Positions 24,144-35,403 of a stretch of DNA of 64,000 nt are shown here, piece by piece. The notes below the pieces were generated by a model that searched no databases, was not told where the DNA came from, and saw nothing but the letters and a program-made list of their open reading frames with translations. How positions within the stretch are numbered: position 1 is the stretch's first letter; each line of letters opens with the position of its first letter. The stretch is from Nyssa sinensis (taxonomy: Eukaryota; Streptophyta; Magnoliopsida; Cornales; Nyssaceae): positions 11,002,062-11,066,061 of the forward strand of contig CM018031.1 of assembly GCA_008638375.1 (NCBI GenBank), given 5' to 3'. A program made the translations under genes and the position numbers.

Positions 24144-25720
24144 GTCAATGATCGGTACGAAAAATATTCAAACTTGATACACTTGAATTTTATTGTCAAC
24201 ATTTTTATCACTTAACTATACCTTCAAGTGGTAGAATTAATTAATTAATTACAAACAAAACAACATAAATTTGACTTGACTACCATAAGAAATTAATGTC
24301 ATCTCTCTTTCACGGCCCTCACCAAGAAAACCGTTAATGCAAGCTAAAAAAATCAAACGTGTATTATTATATAAATACTAATACCATACTTCTAAAATTT
24401 GCATTTTAAATGAGGTAATATGATGTGATATTATATTATTATATTATATTAATTGTATAATTTAAAAAATTAATAATACAATACGAGATTAGTACCATGT
24501 CAATTCATTACATAAAAGGCATGAGAAATGGATAAGTCGACGTAATAGTAATTCAATATGGTGGTGGTGGTGGTGGTGGTGGAAGTTTTACGCATTGACT
24601 ATTGTTGCCTCCGTGCTGATACCAACACTTCTTTCGTGGCTACATTTGACGTACATGTAACATGTTTCCAAAGCGCGGCAGAACACTATCACTGTCGCTG
24701 CATTGTCCAGCCAAGCCATAGGAAAGACAACGACGGGATCAGGATTGGGACGAGGTGTTCATTCTTATCCCGTTTGTAATTTTTATCCCCAACTTAGACT
24801 TATCCTGTTTCATCTCATCTTATCTAAAAATTTATTTCAATTTTGACATTGTTTATATGTTTCACCTCGAATCTTAATTTTTTTTTAAAAAAAATAAGTT
24901 GAAACTTTTTTTAAAGTAAATTAAAATTTTATTATAAAAATAACCGACAAAAAAATATAATATTAGTATAGTATGAAAAACTTTAAAATTCATTTTATAT
25001 AATATAGTTTATCAGTAAATATAATATATCTTAGGAATAAAAAGAAATTTTAATATATAAACGGAGCGGGGTCGGGGGTGGAGTGACTATCTCCAACCAC
25101 GCCGCAAACTCGAACTTGTACAAATTTTTAAAATTCTGTTTTGACTCCGTTTATGCAAATCTCATACTCGCTTTATTAACAACATAATGGGTTAATTTGT
25201 CCTCCCGATCAAGTCACTCCACCACCAAGCACCTTGCACCAACATTATCACTAGCATTTTAGGATATTGCAACCAATTGACGAATTCAGAGGCTAGCCTA
25301 CGGGGACAAAAAAAAAAATTATAGAAAAAGTATTATAGTGATTTTAAAAATTTAGAGGGAATAATTTTTAAAATATAACAAGCTTTTAGTATAAAATAAA
25401 AGAGCAAACCTTTGGAGGGAAGCTGGCCCGGCCACTCCTAATCCGCCATTGATTGCAACTGTCATCTATGCCGCCATTGTCATACTACAACCATTGCACT
25501 TGGTATTTTCTAAAATTACTTGCAACAATTTGAGATCTTCTTGGTTGTGAATGCTCACGTTCCATTTGTTGGCCGAAACTATAGCACTAATAAGAAAATG
25601 ATAATTGGTTTACATAGTAGGAGCTCTGTTGGTGAGAATACTTGCTCAGATAGGCTTTTTGGCCAATACATACACATAATTTTATATATATATATATATA
25701 GACACACATACATATGTATA
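24144..25720. other. Intergenic sequence left of the gypsy element
   Basis: It holds a (GGT)n run at 24558-24583, and a probable miniature element at about 24725-25190 with GGGACGAGG and GGAGCGGGGTCGGGG patches of the same kind as at 11.5 kb. A (TA)n tract lies at about 25684-25700. No gene is supported. The insertion target of the gypsy element is CCTAT at 25721-25725. Confidence 0.35.
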
Positions 25721-25725
25721 CCTAT

Positions 25726-26268
25726 TGATGCAGCTAATTTTGACTTGCCATGGAATCGTCCGTCACTGAATACCTGAAAAGAAATGATCTATAAAAAGCC
25801 GCCGGGAAAGGTTCCGATGGTAACCTCTCCGATGGTTAAATTAGTCTCCTTTTGTTTGATCAAAGGTTTGGACCTTTTCTAATTGATAATTCAGATGCAG
25901 ATACTTCTACATACCTTTTTCATGGAATTTATAGGATGGAGAAGCGGTTAGTTTGTCTGACAGGCGGTGGATATCCTGTTCACACTTATCTTTCAAAATT
26001 CACGGCTCTCTTTACACATGTACCTATAGAGCTGGCTTTCAAACCTGTATTTCTTTTTGGCAGGGCTAAGGCTCACCACCTGTCAGGCTTTAGAAATGTA
26101 ATCATGAGGCTTTCGTCATTCTTTTTGTCTCTTCTTTATTCCCTCATTCCGAGGTCGGTATACCGAAGTTAACCTCGGTACACCATTTCCGACTTAACAT
26201 AAGTAGAACTAATCTTTTCGGCACGTTTTTAAGTCACCTGATGTAATTAGAACTTTTATGACGTATCA
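25726..26268 (-). repeat. 3' LTR of the gypsy element
   Basis: A 543-bp repeat, identical in length to the copy at 35404-35946. It is the 3' LTR because the coding direction is minus. Differences seen by eye from the other LTR include positions near 25743 (A/G), 25829 (T/A), a CACATG/CACGTG change, GAGCTGGC/GAGTTGGT, ACC/GCC, CATT/CGTT and TTT/GTT. Most are transitions, several at CpG. Confidence 0.95.
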
Positions 26269-26271
26269 GTT

Positions 26272-26281
26272 ACTCCCCCCC
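26272..26281 (-). promoter_or_regulatory. Polypurine tract next to the 3' LTR
   Basis: Read on the minus strand, GGGGGGGAGT ends three bases before the first TG of the 3' LTR at 26268. A purine run here is the normal primer site for plus-strand DNA synthesis in LTR retrotransposons. Confidence 0.75.
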
Positions 26282-26775
26282 TGAAGCCCTAGTTCTGTAA
26301 ATGAACAGAACTCTGGTTTTAGGGTTTTTCGGAAGGATGACGTGTATAGCCGTCTAACTTACTTTTCGAGGGGTTTGTAGCCGTCAGGTATAATTACTAC
26401 ACGCATTTCGGTTTTTGGGAACTGGAATAATTAATTAATACAGCCGTTTCATTTAATTAATGGTTTCGAGATTTGAAATGGATGTTCGTACCGTTTCGTG
26501 TGAAACATTTAATGACGAATCTGTTTTTATAAATAATGTGGATGATTTCTTTCGGATTCGTTTTGTATTTTGCCATCATCTCAAACAAGCGAGTGAGTTT
26601 CGAAAGATTTACTACGATTTCCGGCAAGCCTGAGACTTCCATCGTTCTAGACAACCGTTTTTTCTTCTTTACCTGGTAATTCTTATTTTCCTTTTCTTCT
26701 TTTTATTCTATATTCTTCCCGATTCTGTCTTCTTCTTCTTCTTCTTTTTTTTTTTATTTTTTCTACCCCCCGACC

Positions 26776-28775
26776 ATGTCAGATCCGAACGTAGAGGGGA
26801 TTAGGGTTGAACCTAGGGTTATCAGTGAAGATGATCCTTTTCCAGTTGTTACTACTTCGTCGTCTCCCTCTTCTGCCGATATTTTAGAATCTGGTGATGG
26901 AGAGGTTAGTGTATCCACTAGAGAAGAGGGAGCGAGTTCCATGACGAAGGGAATTTTAAAATCGATTATGAAACAATTCAAATTCCCAAAAAACGTAACT
27001 TGTAGGGTCCCCAAATCGACTGATCGCCCTTCCGATATAAAAAAGGGGGAAATCTGTGCCTACCTCGAATGGTTTGAAATGGGCGTCCGTTTTCCCTTCC
27101 ACCCCCTCTTTATAGAGTTTTTTACGTGGTATAATATATGTCCAGCCGAACTCAACATAAATAGCTGGAGGCAACTATTAGCCTTCATAGTCCTAGGGCA
27201 TTTGAATAAGGTTCCAGTAGATTTGGACCTTATTCGCAGTCAGATGGAAATGAAACATCTGAGTGTAGAGGGGCTATATTATACATGTTTCGATCAGAGG
27301 TTCAGACCTCTGACATCGGTACCTTCTTCCAACAAAACGTGGAAGAAATGGTACTTCTTCGTTGGAGGAGGTTGGGGGCGAGAAGACATGAGCCTTTTTC
27401 CTCGGTACTCTGGTCCAAGGGGTGAGTCTTCAGAGGTTGAGTTTTGATAGTTTTCTATATCAATGCGTTTAACTAATGATTTTTCTGATATATTGTTTTG
27501 CAGATAGAAGGAAGTGGAAGAAAGCAAAGTTCACTCCCGAGATTGAGGATAGGTACCGACGTCTGTTAAAACCAGTCCTCCGACCACACTATCTCATTCT
27601 GTCGCCAAAGAATCTGATGGATGCGGGATTGACCAAGGAGGAGGCTGCTGCTATAAAAAAGAGCCTCTTGTCGGCTTGCGGCAATCCTTCCAAGAAGACG
27701 AAGGCTGGGGATCCACCTGTGGCCCCAGTAGCTCAGCCAGCAAAAAAGAAGAGGAGGCTAATATCCCGAGCTAAGTGGGAGGCTTCCCATCCTTCTACTT
27801 CGACTCCCGAGGAGGTCACTCAACCCGAGGAGGACACTGGTGCCGATGTCAGGCTGACGACTGAGCCTTTACCGACTGAAGAGGTCCCAACCTTTACTGA
27901 GGTTCCTGAGCCTACCGAGATGGGGGAGGCAAGGAATAAGGCCCCTGTCCAACAGTCGGAAAGGCCAGAGGGTGGCAATGCGATCCCTTTACATCCGTCT
28001 GAGGCCTCTTCAGGCACAGAGGCAATAAAGTTGGCGTTGAAGGCGGCTCTCCCACCTGGGTTCTCTGGCCAAAGTACCAGGAAAGTGCTAGGTGATTTGA
28101 TGATGGGTTACACCAGAGTAAGTTTTTTTTTTTTATTTTTTTTTATATCTATGTATCTTATCTCTAATCGTTTCCTCATGTTGGTAGGGTCTTCGGGCAG
28201 TTGGTGTCTTAATGGATCGTGATGAGCAACTTCAGCAACTTGGAGGCCTCAAAGAAGAACTCAAAGTAGCTCGGTCCGAGCTAACAACAACTCAGTCGGA
28301 GCTGAAGGCCACCAAAGCTGTACTTTCGACGGCTCAGCTAGACCTAAAAACTGCCCAAGGGTCTTTGAAGTCTGCAAAATCTGAACTCGAGACCTCCCGA
28401 GCCAAACTGAAATCTTCCGAAGCAGAGTGTACAAAACTCAAAAAAGAGCTTAAGTTAGTGAGGAATGCCACAGAGTCCCTGATAACTCAGAGGACTAAGT
28501 TGACTGAGAGTGTAGCAGAACTAAAAGAGAAACTTCAGGTGGCTGAGACGTCCGAACTGAAAAAGATTGAAGAAGCTAAGGTGGCCACAAAGGAAGCCAC
28601 CAAAGCAAGCATGATGGGGCTTCTGACGTCCATGGGACAGGAGTTGTCAGCTGCTGGTTATCTCGTCTGTATCAAAAGGATTCGAGTTCTGTACCCTGAT
28701 CTGGATATCTCAAAGTTGGATGAAGTGGAGGTACCTGATTCTCGACCGACCTCTCGAAGTACCAACTCAAGATGA
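26776..28775 (+). CDS. Antisense accessory gene of the Tat element (three exons)
   Basis: Encoded opposite to gag-pol. The exons are 26776-27421, 27504-28117 and 28188-28775, joined by two short GT-AG introns of 82 and 70 nt (GTGAGT...TTTGCAG and GTAAGT...GGTAG). Phases fit exactly and there is no internal stop, giving a predicted 615-aa protein. Residues about 90-200 resemble the plant domain called putative gypsy-type transposon (PF04195-like), with RFPFHPLFIEFF and NSWRQLLAFIVL. The middle is proline/threonine/glutamate-rich with a basic PAKKKRR patch that could be a nuclear signal. Exon 3 is a long coiled coil (about residues 433-555; heptad runs such as ELKVARSELTTTQSEL). A TATAAATA box lies at 26528-26535. 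Extra antisense frames are known in Tat elements, but their function is not established. The splicing is inferred, but the phase agreement at both introns is strong. Confidence 0.8.
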
Positions 28776-29150
28776 AGTGTTAGAAGGCGTAGTCCCTTTA
28801 TCTGCTGTACCTCCTAAAACATCGGAATAGATAGGTTGATTTTTTTATATTTAATTTGTACTTGGATATTTTATGAAATGAAAAACAACAGTTCTCTGTT
28901 TCGACTTTCATTTTGTTTTAATCAAGTTCTGAATGCCTTTGATACTTAATACCGAAGCAGTTCGTTTTAATAAGCAAATAACAATAAGTCTATTTTGTTC
29001 GTGGTTTGGACCTAAATCAAAGATTATGGACCAAGATATAACAAATATATTTCCATTTATCACAAGTATCTGAATCTAACCTGGTTTTCATCTGAAGTGA
29101 ACCAAGTCGGTAAGGGTCTTATGTTTTTGTGAGATCAGGTCGGTAGACCA
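28776..29150. other. Spacer between the antisense gene and the tandem repeat
   Basis: No coding sequence. It probably includes the 3' untranslated region of the antisense gene, with A+T-rich sequence and AATGAAAA-type words at about 28876. Nothing else was recognised. Confidence 0.4.
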
Positions 29151-29580
29151 GTATCTTCACTTGTAGCCATACCCATAGCACGTATGCTAGTAGGGGCCTT
29201 GCTTGGAGCCATACCTACAACACGCATGCTAGTAGGGGCCTTGCTTGGAGCCATACCTACAGCACGTATGCTTGTAGGGGCCTTGATGAGTTAGAGAACA
29301 GGTCTGTAGACCAGTCTCTTTACTTGGAGCCATACCTACAACACTTATGCTTGTAGGGGCCTTGATTGGAGCCATACCTACAGCACGCATGCTAGTAGGG
29401 GCCTTGCTTGGAGCCATACCTACAGCACGTATGCTTGTAGGGGCCTTGATGAGTTAGAGATCAGGTCTGTAGACCAGTCTCTTTACTTGGAGCCATACCT
29501 ACAACACTTATGTTTGTAGGGGCCTTGTTTGGAGCCATACCTACAGCACTTATGCTTGTAGGGGCCTTGTGACAGACAAA
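29150..29580. repeat. Higher-order tandem repeat inside the gypsy element
   Basis: A 42-bp unit (GGAGCCATACCTACAGCACG, then TATGCTTGTAGGGGCCTT) recurs, for example with starts at 29201 and 29243. Three units plus a ~40-bp spacer (TGATGAGTTAGAGAACAGG, then TCTGTAGACCAGTCTCTTTA) form a larger block that repeats with a period of 163 bp (CCAGTCTCTT at 29311 and 29474). About eight units are present. It lies between the integrase end and the antisense gene, a position where Tat elements often carry tandem repeats. Confidence 0.9.
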
Positions 29581-29633
29581 GTCGGTAGACATCTTGTGTT
29601 GCTAAGATATATCACCTGAAAGATAGGAAATAT

Positions 29634-30980
29634 TTATTGATAATATTTTCTCAGGTGCTCAATGTTCCATGGTCTGGGAATTGGTTTTCCCGCCATATCT
29701 TCCAACCAGTAAGTCGTAGGCCTATTAATCTTCACAACTCTGTAAGGTCCTTCCCAGTTTGGGGATAGCTTTCCCATTGTAGGCTCCTTGGTATTAGGGA
29801 AGATTCTTCGTAGAACCAAATCACTTAAATCAAAGGTTTTAACTCTCACCTTTTGATTAAAACTTTTGGCCATCCTTCGACGACATTCTTCCATTCTGAG
29901 TGCTGCCTGCTCCCTTTTACCCTCTAGCAAATCGAGGTTCTCGGTTAACTGAAGATGATTAGCTTCCTGGTTAAAGGCTTCCGTTCTTAATGTCGGCATA
30001 CCAATCTCGACAGGGATGACCGCCTCGGAACCATATGTAAGTGAGAATGGCATTTCCTGAGTGGCAATTCTTCTTGTTGTTCGGTAAGCCCACAGCACAC
30101 CGGGAAGCTCTTCGACCCATTTTCCTTTTGCGCGTTCTAGCCTCTTCTTGATGCCACTTAATATAGTCCGATTAGTCACCTCGGCCTGTCCATTTGCCTG
30201 TGGATGTCCTGGTGAGGAAAAATGATGACCGATATGGAGATCGTCACAGAATTTTCTAAATACTTTTCCTGTAAACTGGGTGCCATTGTCCGATACGATA
30301 GTTCGTGGCACTCCAAACCTGCAAACGATATTTCTCCATGTAAAATTCTTTACATCCACCTTGGTAATGTGAGTCAATGGTTCAGCTTCTGCCCATTTAG
30401 AGAAATAATCAATAGCGATCAACAAATACTTCCTATTTTGAGGAGCTTTTGGCAAAGGTCCAACAATATCCATCCCCCATTGGGCAAAAGGCCAGGGACT
30501 TGCAATGGGTACAAGCTCTTGTTGTGGTAGATGTTGATAAGAAGCAAAACGCTGACATTTGTCATATTTCTTTACATACTCTCTGGCTTGAATCAGCATA
30601 CCGGGCCAGTAGTAACCATGGGTTAACGCTCGATGTGAGATGGTCCTGCCACCATTATGATTGCCGCATATCCCTTCATGAATCTCGGCTAGTACATACT
30701 CCGATTCTTCTGGAGATAGGCACCTCAGTAGGGATTGGGTGTAGGACCTACGATAGAGTTGCTTATTTAAAATCAGGTACCGAGCTGCTCTGATCCGTAG
30801 TTTACGCGCTTGATTCCTATCGTTTGGGAGTTGTCCTTCTTTCAGGTATCTGAAGATAGGAGCTCTCCAGTCTTGATATTGTTCCAAGATGTGAATGTTT
30901 TGAACCTTGTCAATACTAGGGCGATCTCGGGAGGAGATAGACAATTCTGAATCCCCTTTGGTACTGAGGTGAGAAGCCAT
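29634..30980 (-). pseudogene. Integrase of the Tat element
   Basis: The longest uninterrupted piece of pol, about 448 codons. It has a zinc-binding region at about 30700-30560 (NHNGGRTISHRALTHGYYWP; then KKYDKCQRF, where the family usually has Cys before Asp, so one zinc ligand appears replaced by Tyr). The catalytic core has MDIVGPLP, VSDNGTQFTG and GQAEVTNRTI, giving the D, D-35-E triad. The C-terminal part (PNWEGPYRVVKI) resembles the usual GPY/F module. No chromodomain was seen, as expected for Tat. Confidence 0.9.
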
Positions 30981-31052
30981 ATTTGCTAATGCATCCGCCC
31001 TTGCGTTCTGTCTTCTCTCTATTTTATGAATACGGAAAGTAACAAATGATTT

Positions 31053-31370
31053 TTATAGAAAATTTACCATTTCAGCATATTTGATCATTCTGTCATCTTT
31101 CACAGCAAATTCACCCAGAACTTGGCCCACTACTAATTGGGAATCAGAGAAGGCTTCGAGGTCGTGAGCCTCATGTTCTAGGGCTAGTTGCATGCCAAGG
31201 ATTAATGCCTCGTATTCGGCTTCATTGTTTGAAGCCCTAAACCCCAAAGTAACTGCTTTCTCTGTGGAAATACCATTGGGAGATCGGAGGATAAGACCAA
31301 CTCCGGACCCTTTATCAGTGGAAGAACCATCCACATATAGCTGCCATGTGGCCACAGTTGGGTTAGCGTC
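31053..31370 (-). pseudogene. Second (archaeal-type) RNase H domain
   Basis: The motif LYVDGSSTDKGSGVGLIL contains the first catalytic Asp. It is followed by ASNNEAEYEALILGM with the catalytic Glu and AFSDSQLVVGQV with the next Asp. This is the extra domain of Tat elements, thought to have been acquired in addition to the retroviral-type RNase H. The TAA at 31053 follows directly. Confidence 0.85.
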
Positions 31371-31379
31371 TAATTTCTG

Positions 31380-32951
31380 TTTCAGTGCTGGGGTGAATTC
31401 GACAATAAAATCTGCCAAAGCCTGTGCTTTAATGGCAGTCCGAGGTGTGTATGTGATATCGAATTCTCCCAGCTCTATTGACCATTTCACAAGACGACCT
31501 GAAATTTCAGGTTTATGTAGTATGGCTTTTAAGGGGTATGAGGTTGGAACTATGATTGAATGAGATTGAAAATAAGGCCTGAGTTTTCTGGCGGATATAA
31601 TGAGTGCGAAGGCTAGCTTTTCTATCTCAGGATACCTTTTTTCTGATCCAAGAAGTGCTTTACTCACGTAGAATATGGGTTTTTGAATCCCTTTCTCTTC
31701 TCGGAGTAACGTAGAGCTTACGGCATTCTCAGATACCGCGAGATATAAGAGCAGTTTCTATCCTTTCATTGGTGTAAATAACAGCTCTGGAGATGCCATA
31801 TATTTTTTAAGCTCCACAAAAGCTTTGTCGCATTCAGAGGTCCATTCCAAGATCTTATTCCCCTGTAGAGCTTTGAAGAACGGAAGACAGCGGTCCGTAG
31901 ACCTTGATATGAAGCGATTCAGGGCCGCAATCCGGCCATTCAAAGTCTGTATTTCCTTCCTAGACCTCGGGGGTTCGAGTTCTGCCAAAGCTTTAATTTG
32001 GGATGGATCGGCTTCAATGCCTCGTTGTGAGACAAGAAAACCCAGAAACTTCCCACGGCTGACCCCAAAGGTACATTTAGATGGATTCAACTTCATCTTA
32101 TGTTTGTTCAGGATGTCGAAGGTCTTTTTCAAGTGTTCAACGTGGTCCTTCTTCTGCTGACTCTTGACCAGCATGTCATCGATATATACCTCCATCGTAT
32201 CACCGATCAGAGATGCGAACATTTTATTGACCAAACGTTGATATGTGGCTCCGGCGTTTTTAAGGCCGAAAGGCATCACTTTATAACAGTACAAACCTCG
32301 TTCAGAGATGAAGAAGGTCTTTTCTTGGTAGGGAGGATACATTTGAATTTGGTTGTATCATGAGTATGCATCCATGAAGCTCATCAACTCATAACCAGCA
32401 GTTGCGTCAACGAGTTGATCAATTCTTGGGATAGGGAAACTATCCTTAGGGCAGGCTTTGTTAAGGTCGGTATAATCAACACATACTCGCCATTTCCCAT
32501 TTTTCTTTTTAACCAGGACTGTGTTAGCAAGCCATTCTGGGACAAACACCTCCCTGATTAGCTTTGCATCTAGTAACCGCTGGACCTCGTCATTAATGAT
32601 CTTATGTCTCTCGGGAGCAAATGTTCGTCTCTTTTGCCGTACGGGGTGGCAATCAGGATTTGTTGTGAGCTTGTGGCAAATACATGATGGATCAATACCT
32701 TCCATGTCCTTAGTTTCCCATGCAAAGGCCGAAAGCTGAGTTTTCAGAAACTCAATTATTACCTTCTGCTCTGGCGGAGATAGATTGGCGCCCACCTGTA
32801 AATAACGCTCTTCTTCCTTTCGACCTACCGAGATCTTAAGTGGCTCTTGGGCTGGTGCGGCCATGTTATCTACACCACGCGGGCTCAAAGGTTCATCAAT
32901 CTCGGTAGGACATTCCGTACTCTCACGTTGGTCAGAGAGGTTGGAAATCAC
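31380..32951 (-). pseudogene. Reverse transcriptase and RNase H of the Tat element
   Basis: RT motifs appear in order: REVFVPEWLANTVLVKKKNG, DYTDLNKACPKDSFPIPRID, MPFGLKNAGATYQRLV, and the catalytic YIDDMLV with Asp-Asp at 32175-32186. The linked RNase H shows FYVSKAL and GRLVKWSIELGEFDI near 31700-31480. Stops at 32358 and 31758 break the RT and the RT/RNase H link. The catalytic residues themselves are present. Confidence 0.9.
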
Positions 32952-32975
32952 GAGCCTCCGAGATTCCTGTAATTG

Positions 32976-33400
32976 CTATTGTTGGGTTTTACCTCTGAGC
33001 ACAACAACGTGGCACTCCCGAGACGACGATTGGGAACCTCGAATGGTGCAGACTTGATCATTCTGTATATACTTGAGGCATTGATGAAGGGTGGATGTGA
33101 CGACCCCTATTTGATGTAACCATGGTCTTCCCATGATTACGTTGTATGGAGATCGGCAATCCACAATCACATATTCAGATATCACCGTTCTTTGTTCTTC
33201 ACCGACTCCAATTGTTGTTGGGAAATCAATACCGCCCATGGGAGAACTTAGATGTCCATCAAAACCAGCCATCACTGCCGAGGTTTCTTTGAGGTCGGAC
33301 ACGTTCAACCTTATCTTCTGGAAAGGCTCATAAAATAAAATATTAGTGGAACTGCCTGTGTCCACCAATACTCTAGAGATGTCGAAGTTAGCGACACGAA
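32976..33400 (-). pseudogene. Aspartic protease region of the Tat element
   Basis: The protease active-site motif VDTGSS is at 33351-33362 (Asp-Thr-Gly-Ser), with the usual ILF following, and a later YNVIMGRPWL motif near 33110. This retroviral-type protease cleaves the polyprotein. The TAG at 32976 ends it before the reverse transcriptase; the frame is unchanged after the stop. Confidence 0.85.
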
Positions 33401-35330
33401 GAGTAATGACTAGTGCATCGGCATGTGGGTAATGTACGCCAGCTAGATCCAGCTCGGAGAATTGGATTTGTGGTGAGGGTTTCAACCTTTTCTCCAGAGT
33501 CATGATTTGAACTGGAATTGGTGCCACCTTTGCTTCTCGCGCATAGCGTTTCCTCGCCCGATTCAAGATGCCGGAGAGAGAATTAGTGGCATGGAGGACG
33601 AGGATAACATGAGTATTGGCTTGTGACAGTTGACTTGTCCCAGGAGCGGACCCCTGATCTTGTCGTGGTGGCTGAGGCCTAGGCTCCTGCCGAGGTTGTT
33701 GGGATTTTTGAGTGTGATTATTTGGTCCAGACTCTCGTTGAACGAACTCTTTCAGTCGTCCCCTCTGAATTAGCTGCTCAATCTCTTGCTGAAGATGTCG
33801 ACACAATTCCGTAGTATGTCCGTGATCTCGGTGGAATTCACAATACTTACTACGATCTCGGTGGTCCGGATCAGCATATAATGGATCAGGACGCTTGAAA
33901 TTTTCATGTGTTTTGACCTGATTATAGATCTCAGATATAGAAGCAGTCAAGGGAAGGAGTGGCACACTCAGAGGTGCATATGATCTGAAGCGTCCCGAGG
34001 TGGTCTGATTTTGACCTCGGGATGTTGTTTTCGTCTCAGGACTTCTTTGTCGTTTGTTGGTATTGCCAACACTCTGCGTTTGCGACTTCCCCTCATTGTG
34101 TGCTTGTTCCTTGGCAAGACGAAGGGATGTTCTGGTGTCTTCCAAGTTAATATGTTTTCGTGCCCTCTCCATCAATGACGCCATATCTACAGGAGGATTT
34201 TTTGTCAGGGAATCATGAAAACGCCCTGGCCAAAGTCCAGCATGTAAGGCGGCCACTAGGAAGGCTGCACCACAATCAGTGATCTCGGTCAGCTTGGCAT
34301 TAAAGCGAGCAATATAATTCCTGAGGGATTCTCCCTTTCGTTGTTTGATGGATAAGAGAAATTCCGGCCCCTTCTTGAGCCGGCTGCTAGTTAAAAAGCG
34401 ATCAAGAAAGCGCCTGCTGAGCTCGTAAAAATTGGGGACTGAATTTGGAGGGAGGTTATGGAACCATCGAAGGGCTGCCCCTTTGAGACTCGTTACAAAT
34501 GTTCGGCATAGAAATGCGTCAGTGGCGCCATGAAGGGCCATTGTATGCTGATAATTCGAAAGATGATCGCCAGGATCATCCAACCCTTCATACGGGGTGA
34601 ACTTTGGGACAATGAACTTACGAGGGCGCTCCTCGGCTAGTATAGCTGGCGTAAACGGAGTTGTAAATCTTCCAAGAAGCTTTGCTATCTCGTCCTGTTG
34701 AGGAGGTGGAAGTCCTTCTCAAGCAGGAACTGCTTGTCCCAAGGAATCTGCCACTTCTTCTGATCGTAGTGGTACTCTGGATGGGCCAGAGTGCTGAAAT
34801 CCTGGTATACCAACCTCAAATCCAGCAGGTTGAGGATTGTTCTGACTGGGGGTTGCATGTTCGGACTGTCTTTGATTGGACGCAGGTGCCGGTTGAAGTG
34901 GTGGTCCGGATTGCATCAAGTTAGCTCCAGAATTTGCGGGGCTAACAACATGGCCCCTGCTATAAATAACGTTGTTAGGTTGCACGTTGGGTACGCCCCC
35001 TAGAACGTCATGTCGAACTGGAGCTATACCCTGGGGAGAAAAGGGACGAGTGCTAGGACCACCCTCCTCATATTGCCTCCGTTGCAGGGGAGATACTAAT
35101 GGATATCTGCTGTCAGGAACTCCTGAGTGAGGAAGAACCGATGGATTTTGCGTCAAAGAGGCCAAGACTTGAGATATGGCTAAGAGCTGAGCCTGCGTTT
35201 GATCAGATTGTTTCTGCATCTGAGCTCGAATTTGATCCAGTTGTTGCTGCACGGGATCAGAAGTTGCAACTTCTTCATCCTGAGCTAACGGTTGAGCAGA
35301 TAGCGGTGCAGAGCGACGGTTGGAAGCCAT
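33400..35330 (-). pseudogene. gag region of the Tat element
   Basis: The N-terminal ~200 residues are Gln/Pro-rich and end at the stop at 34719. After it, in the same frame, comes the retrotransposon gag domain (about 34560-34180; GAALRWFHNLPPNSV, SLRNYIARFNAKL). A Cys-His cluster at about 33850-33780 (YCEFHRDHGHTTELC) replaces the classic zinc knuckle, as is common in this lineage. The gag protein packages the element RNA in the cytoplasm. The stop would separate the N-terminal part from the capsid part. Confidence 0.85.
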
Positions 35331-35382
35331 GACTACCAAACACTTTAAACGGAGAAAAGAAGATAGAGAAGAACGCTAAACG

Positions 35383-35400
35383 TTCCCACAGACGGCGCTA
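35383..35400 (-). promoter_or_regulatory. Primer-binding site of the gypsy element
   Basis: On the minus strand, TAGCGCCGTCTGTGGGAA begins three bases after the 5' LTR end. It resembles the TGGCGCCGTCTGTGGGAA type found in related plant gypsy elements, with one change at the second base. The priming tRNA was not identified with certainty. Confidence 0.6.
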
Positions 35401-35403
35401 AGC

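Larger units (their letters stand above)
29634..35330 (-). pseudogene. gag-pol polyprotein of the Tat element, five in-frame stops
   Basis: A single minus-strand frame runs from an ATG at 35330 to a stop at 29634, about 1,900 codons, with no frameshift. It is interrupted by stops at 34719 (TGA), 32976 (TAG), 32358 (TGA), 31758 (TAG) and 31053 (TAA). The domain order is gag, aspartic protease, RT, RNase H, archaeal-type RNase H and integrase, a normal Tat layout. The 32976 stop falls in a Gln run (CAG to TAG would explain it). The 32358 stop replaces the residue after DAYS in the RT, where the family usually has Gly. The gag and pol parts are in the same frame, so they were probably translated as one protein when intact. 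Confidence 0.93.

Noticed and set aside
25852..26172. 106-codon open frame repeated at 35530-35850
   Set aside because: It lies wholly inside both copies of the LTR; the repetition is due to the LTR, not to a duplicated gene.
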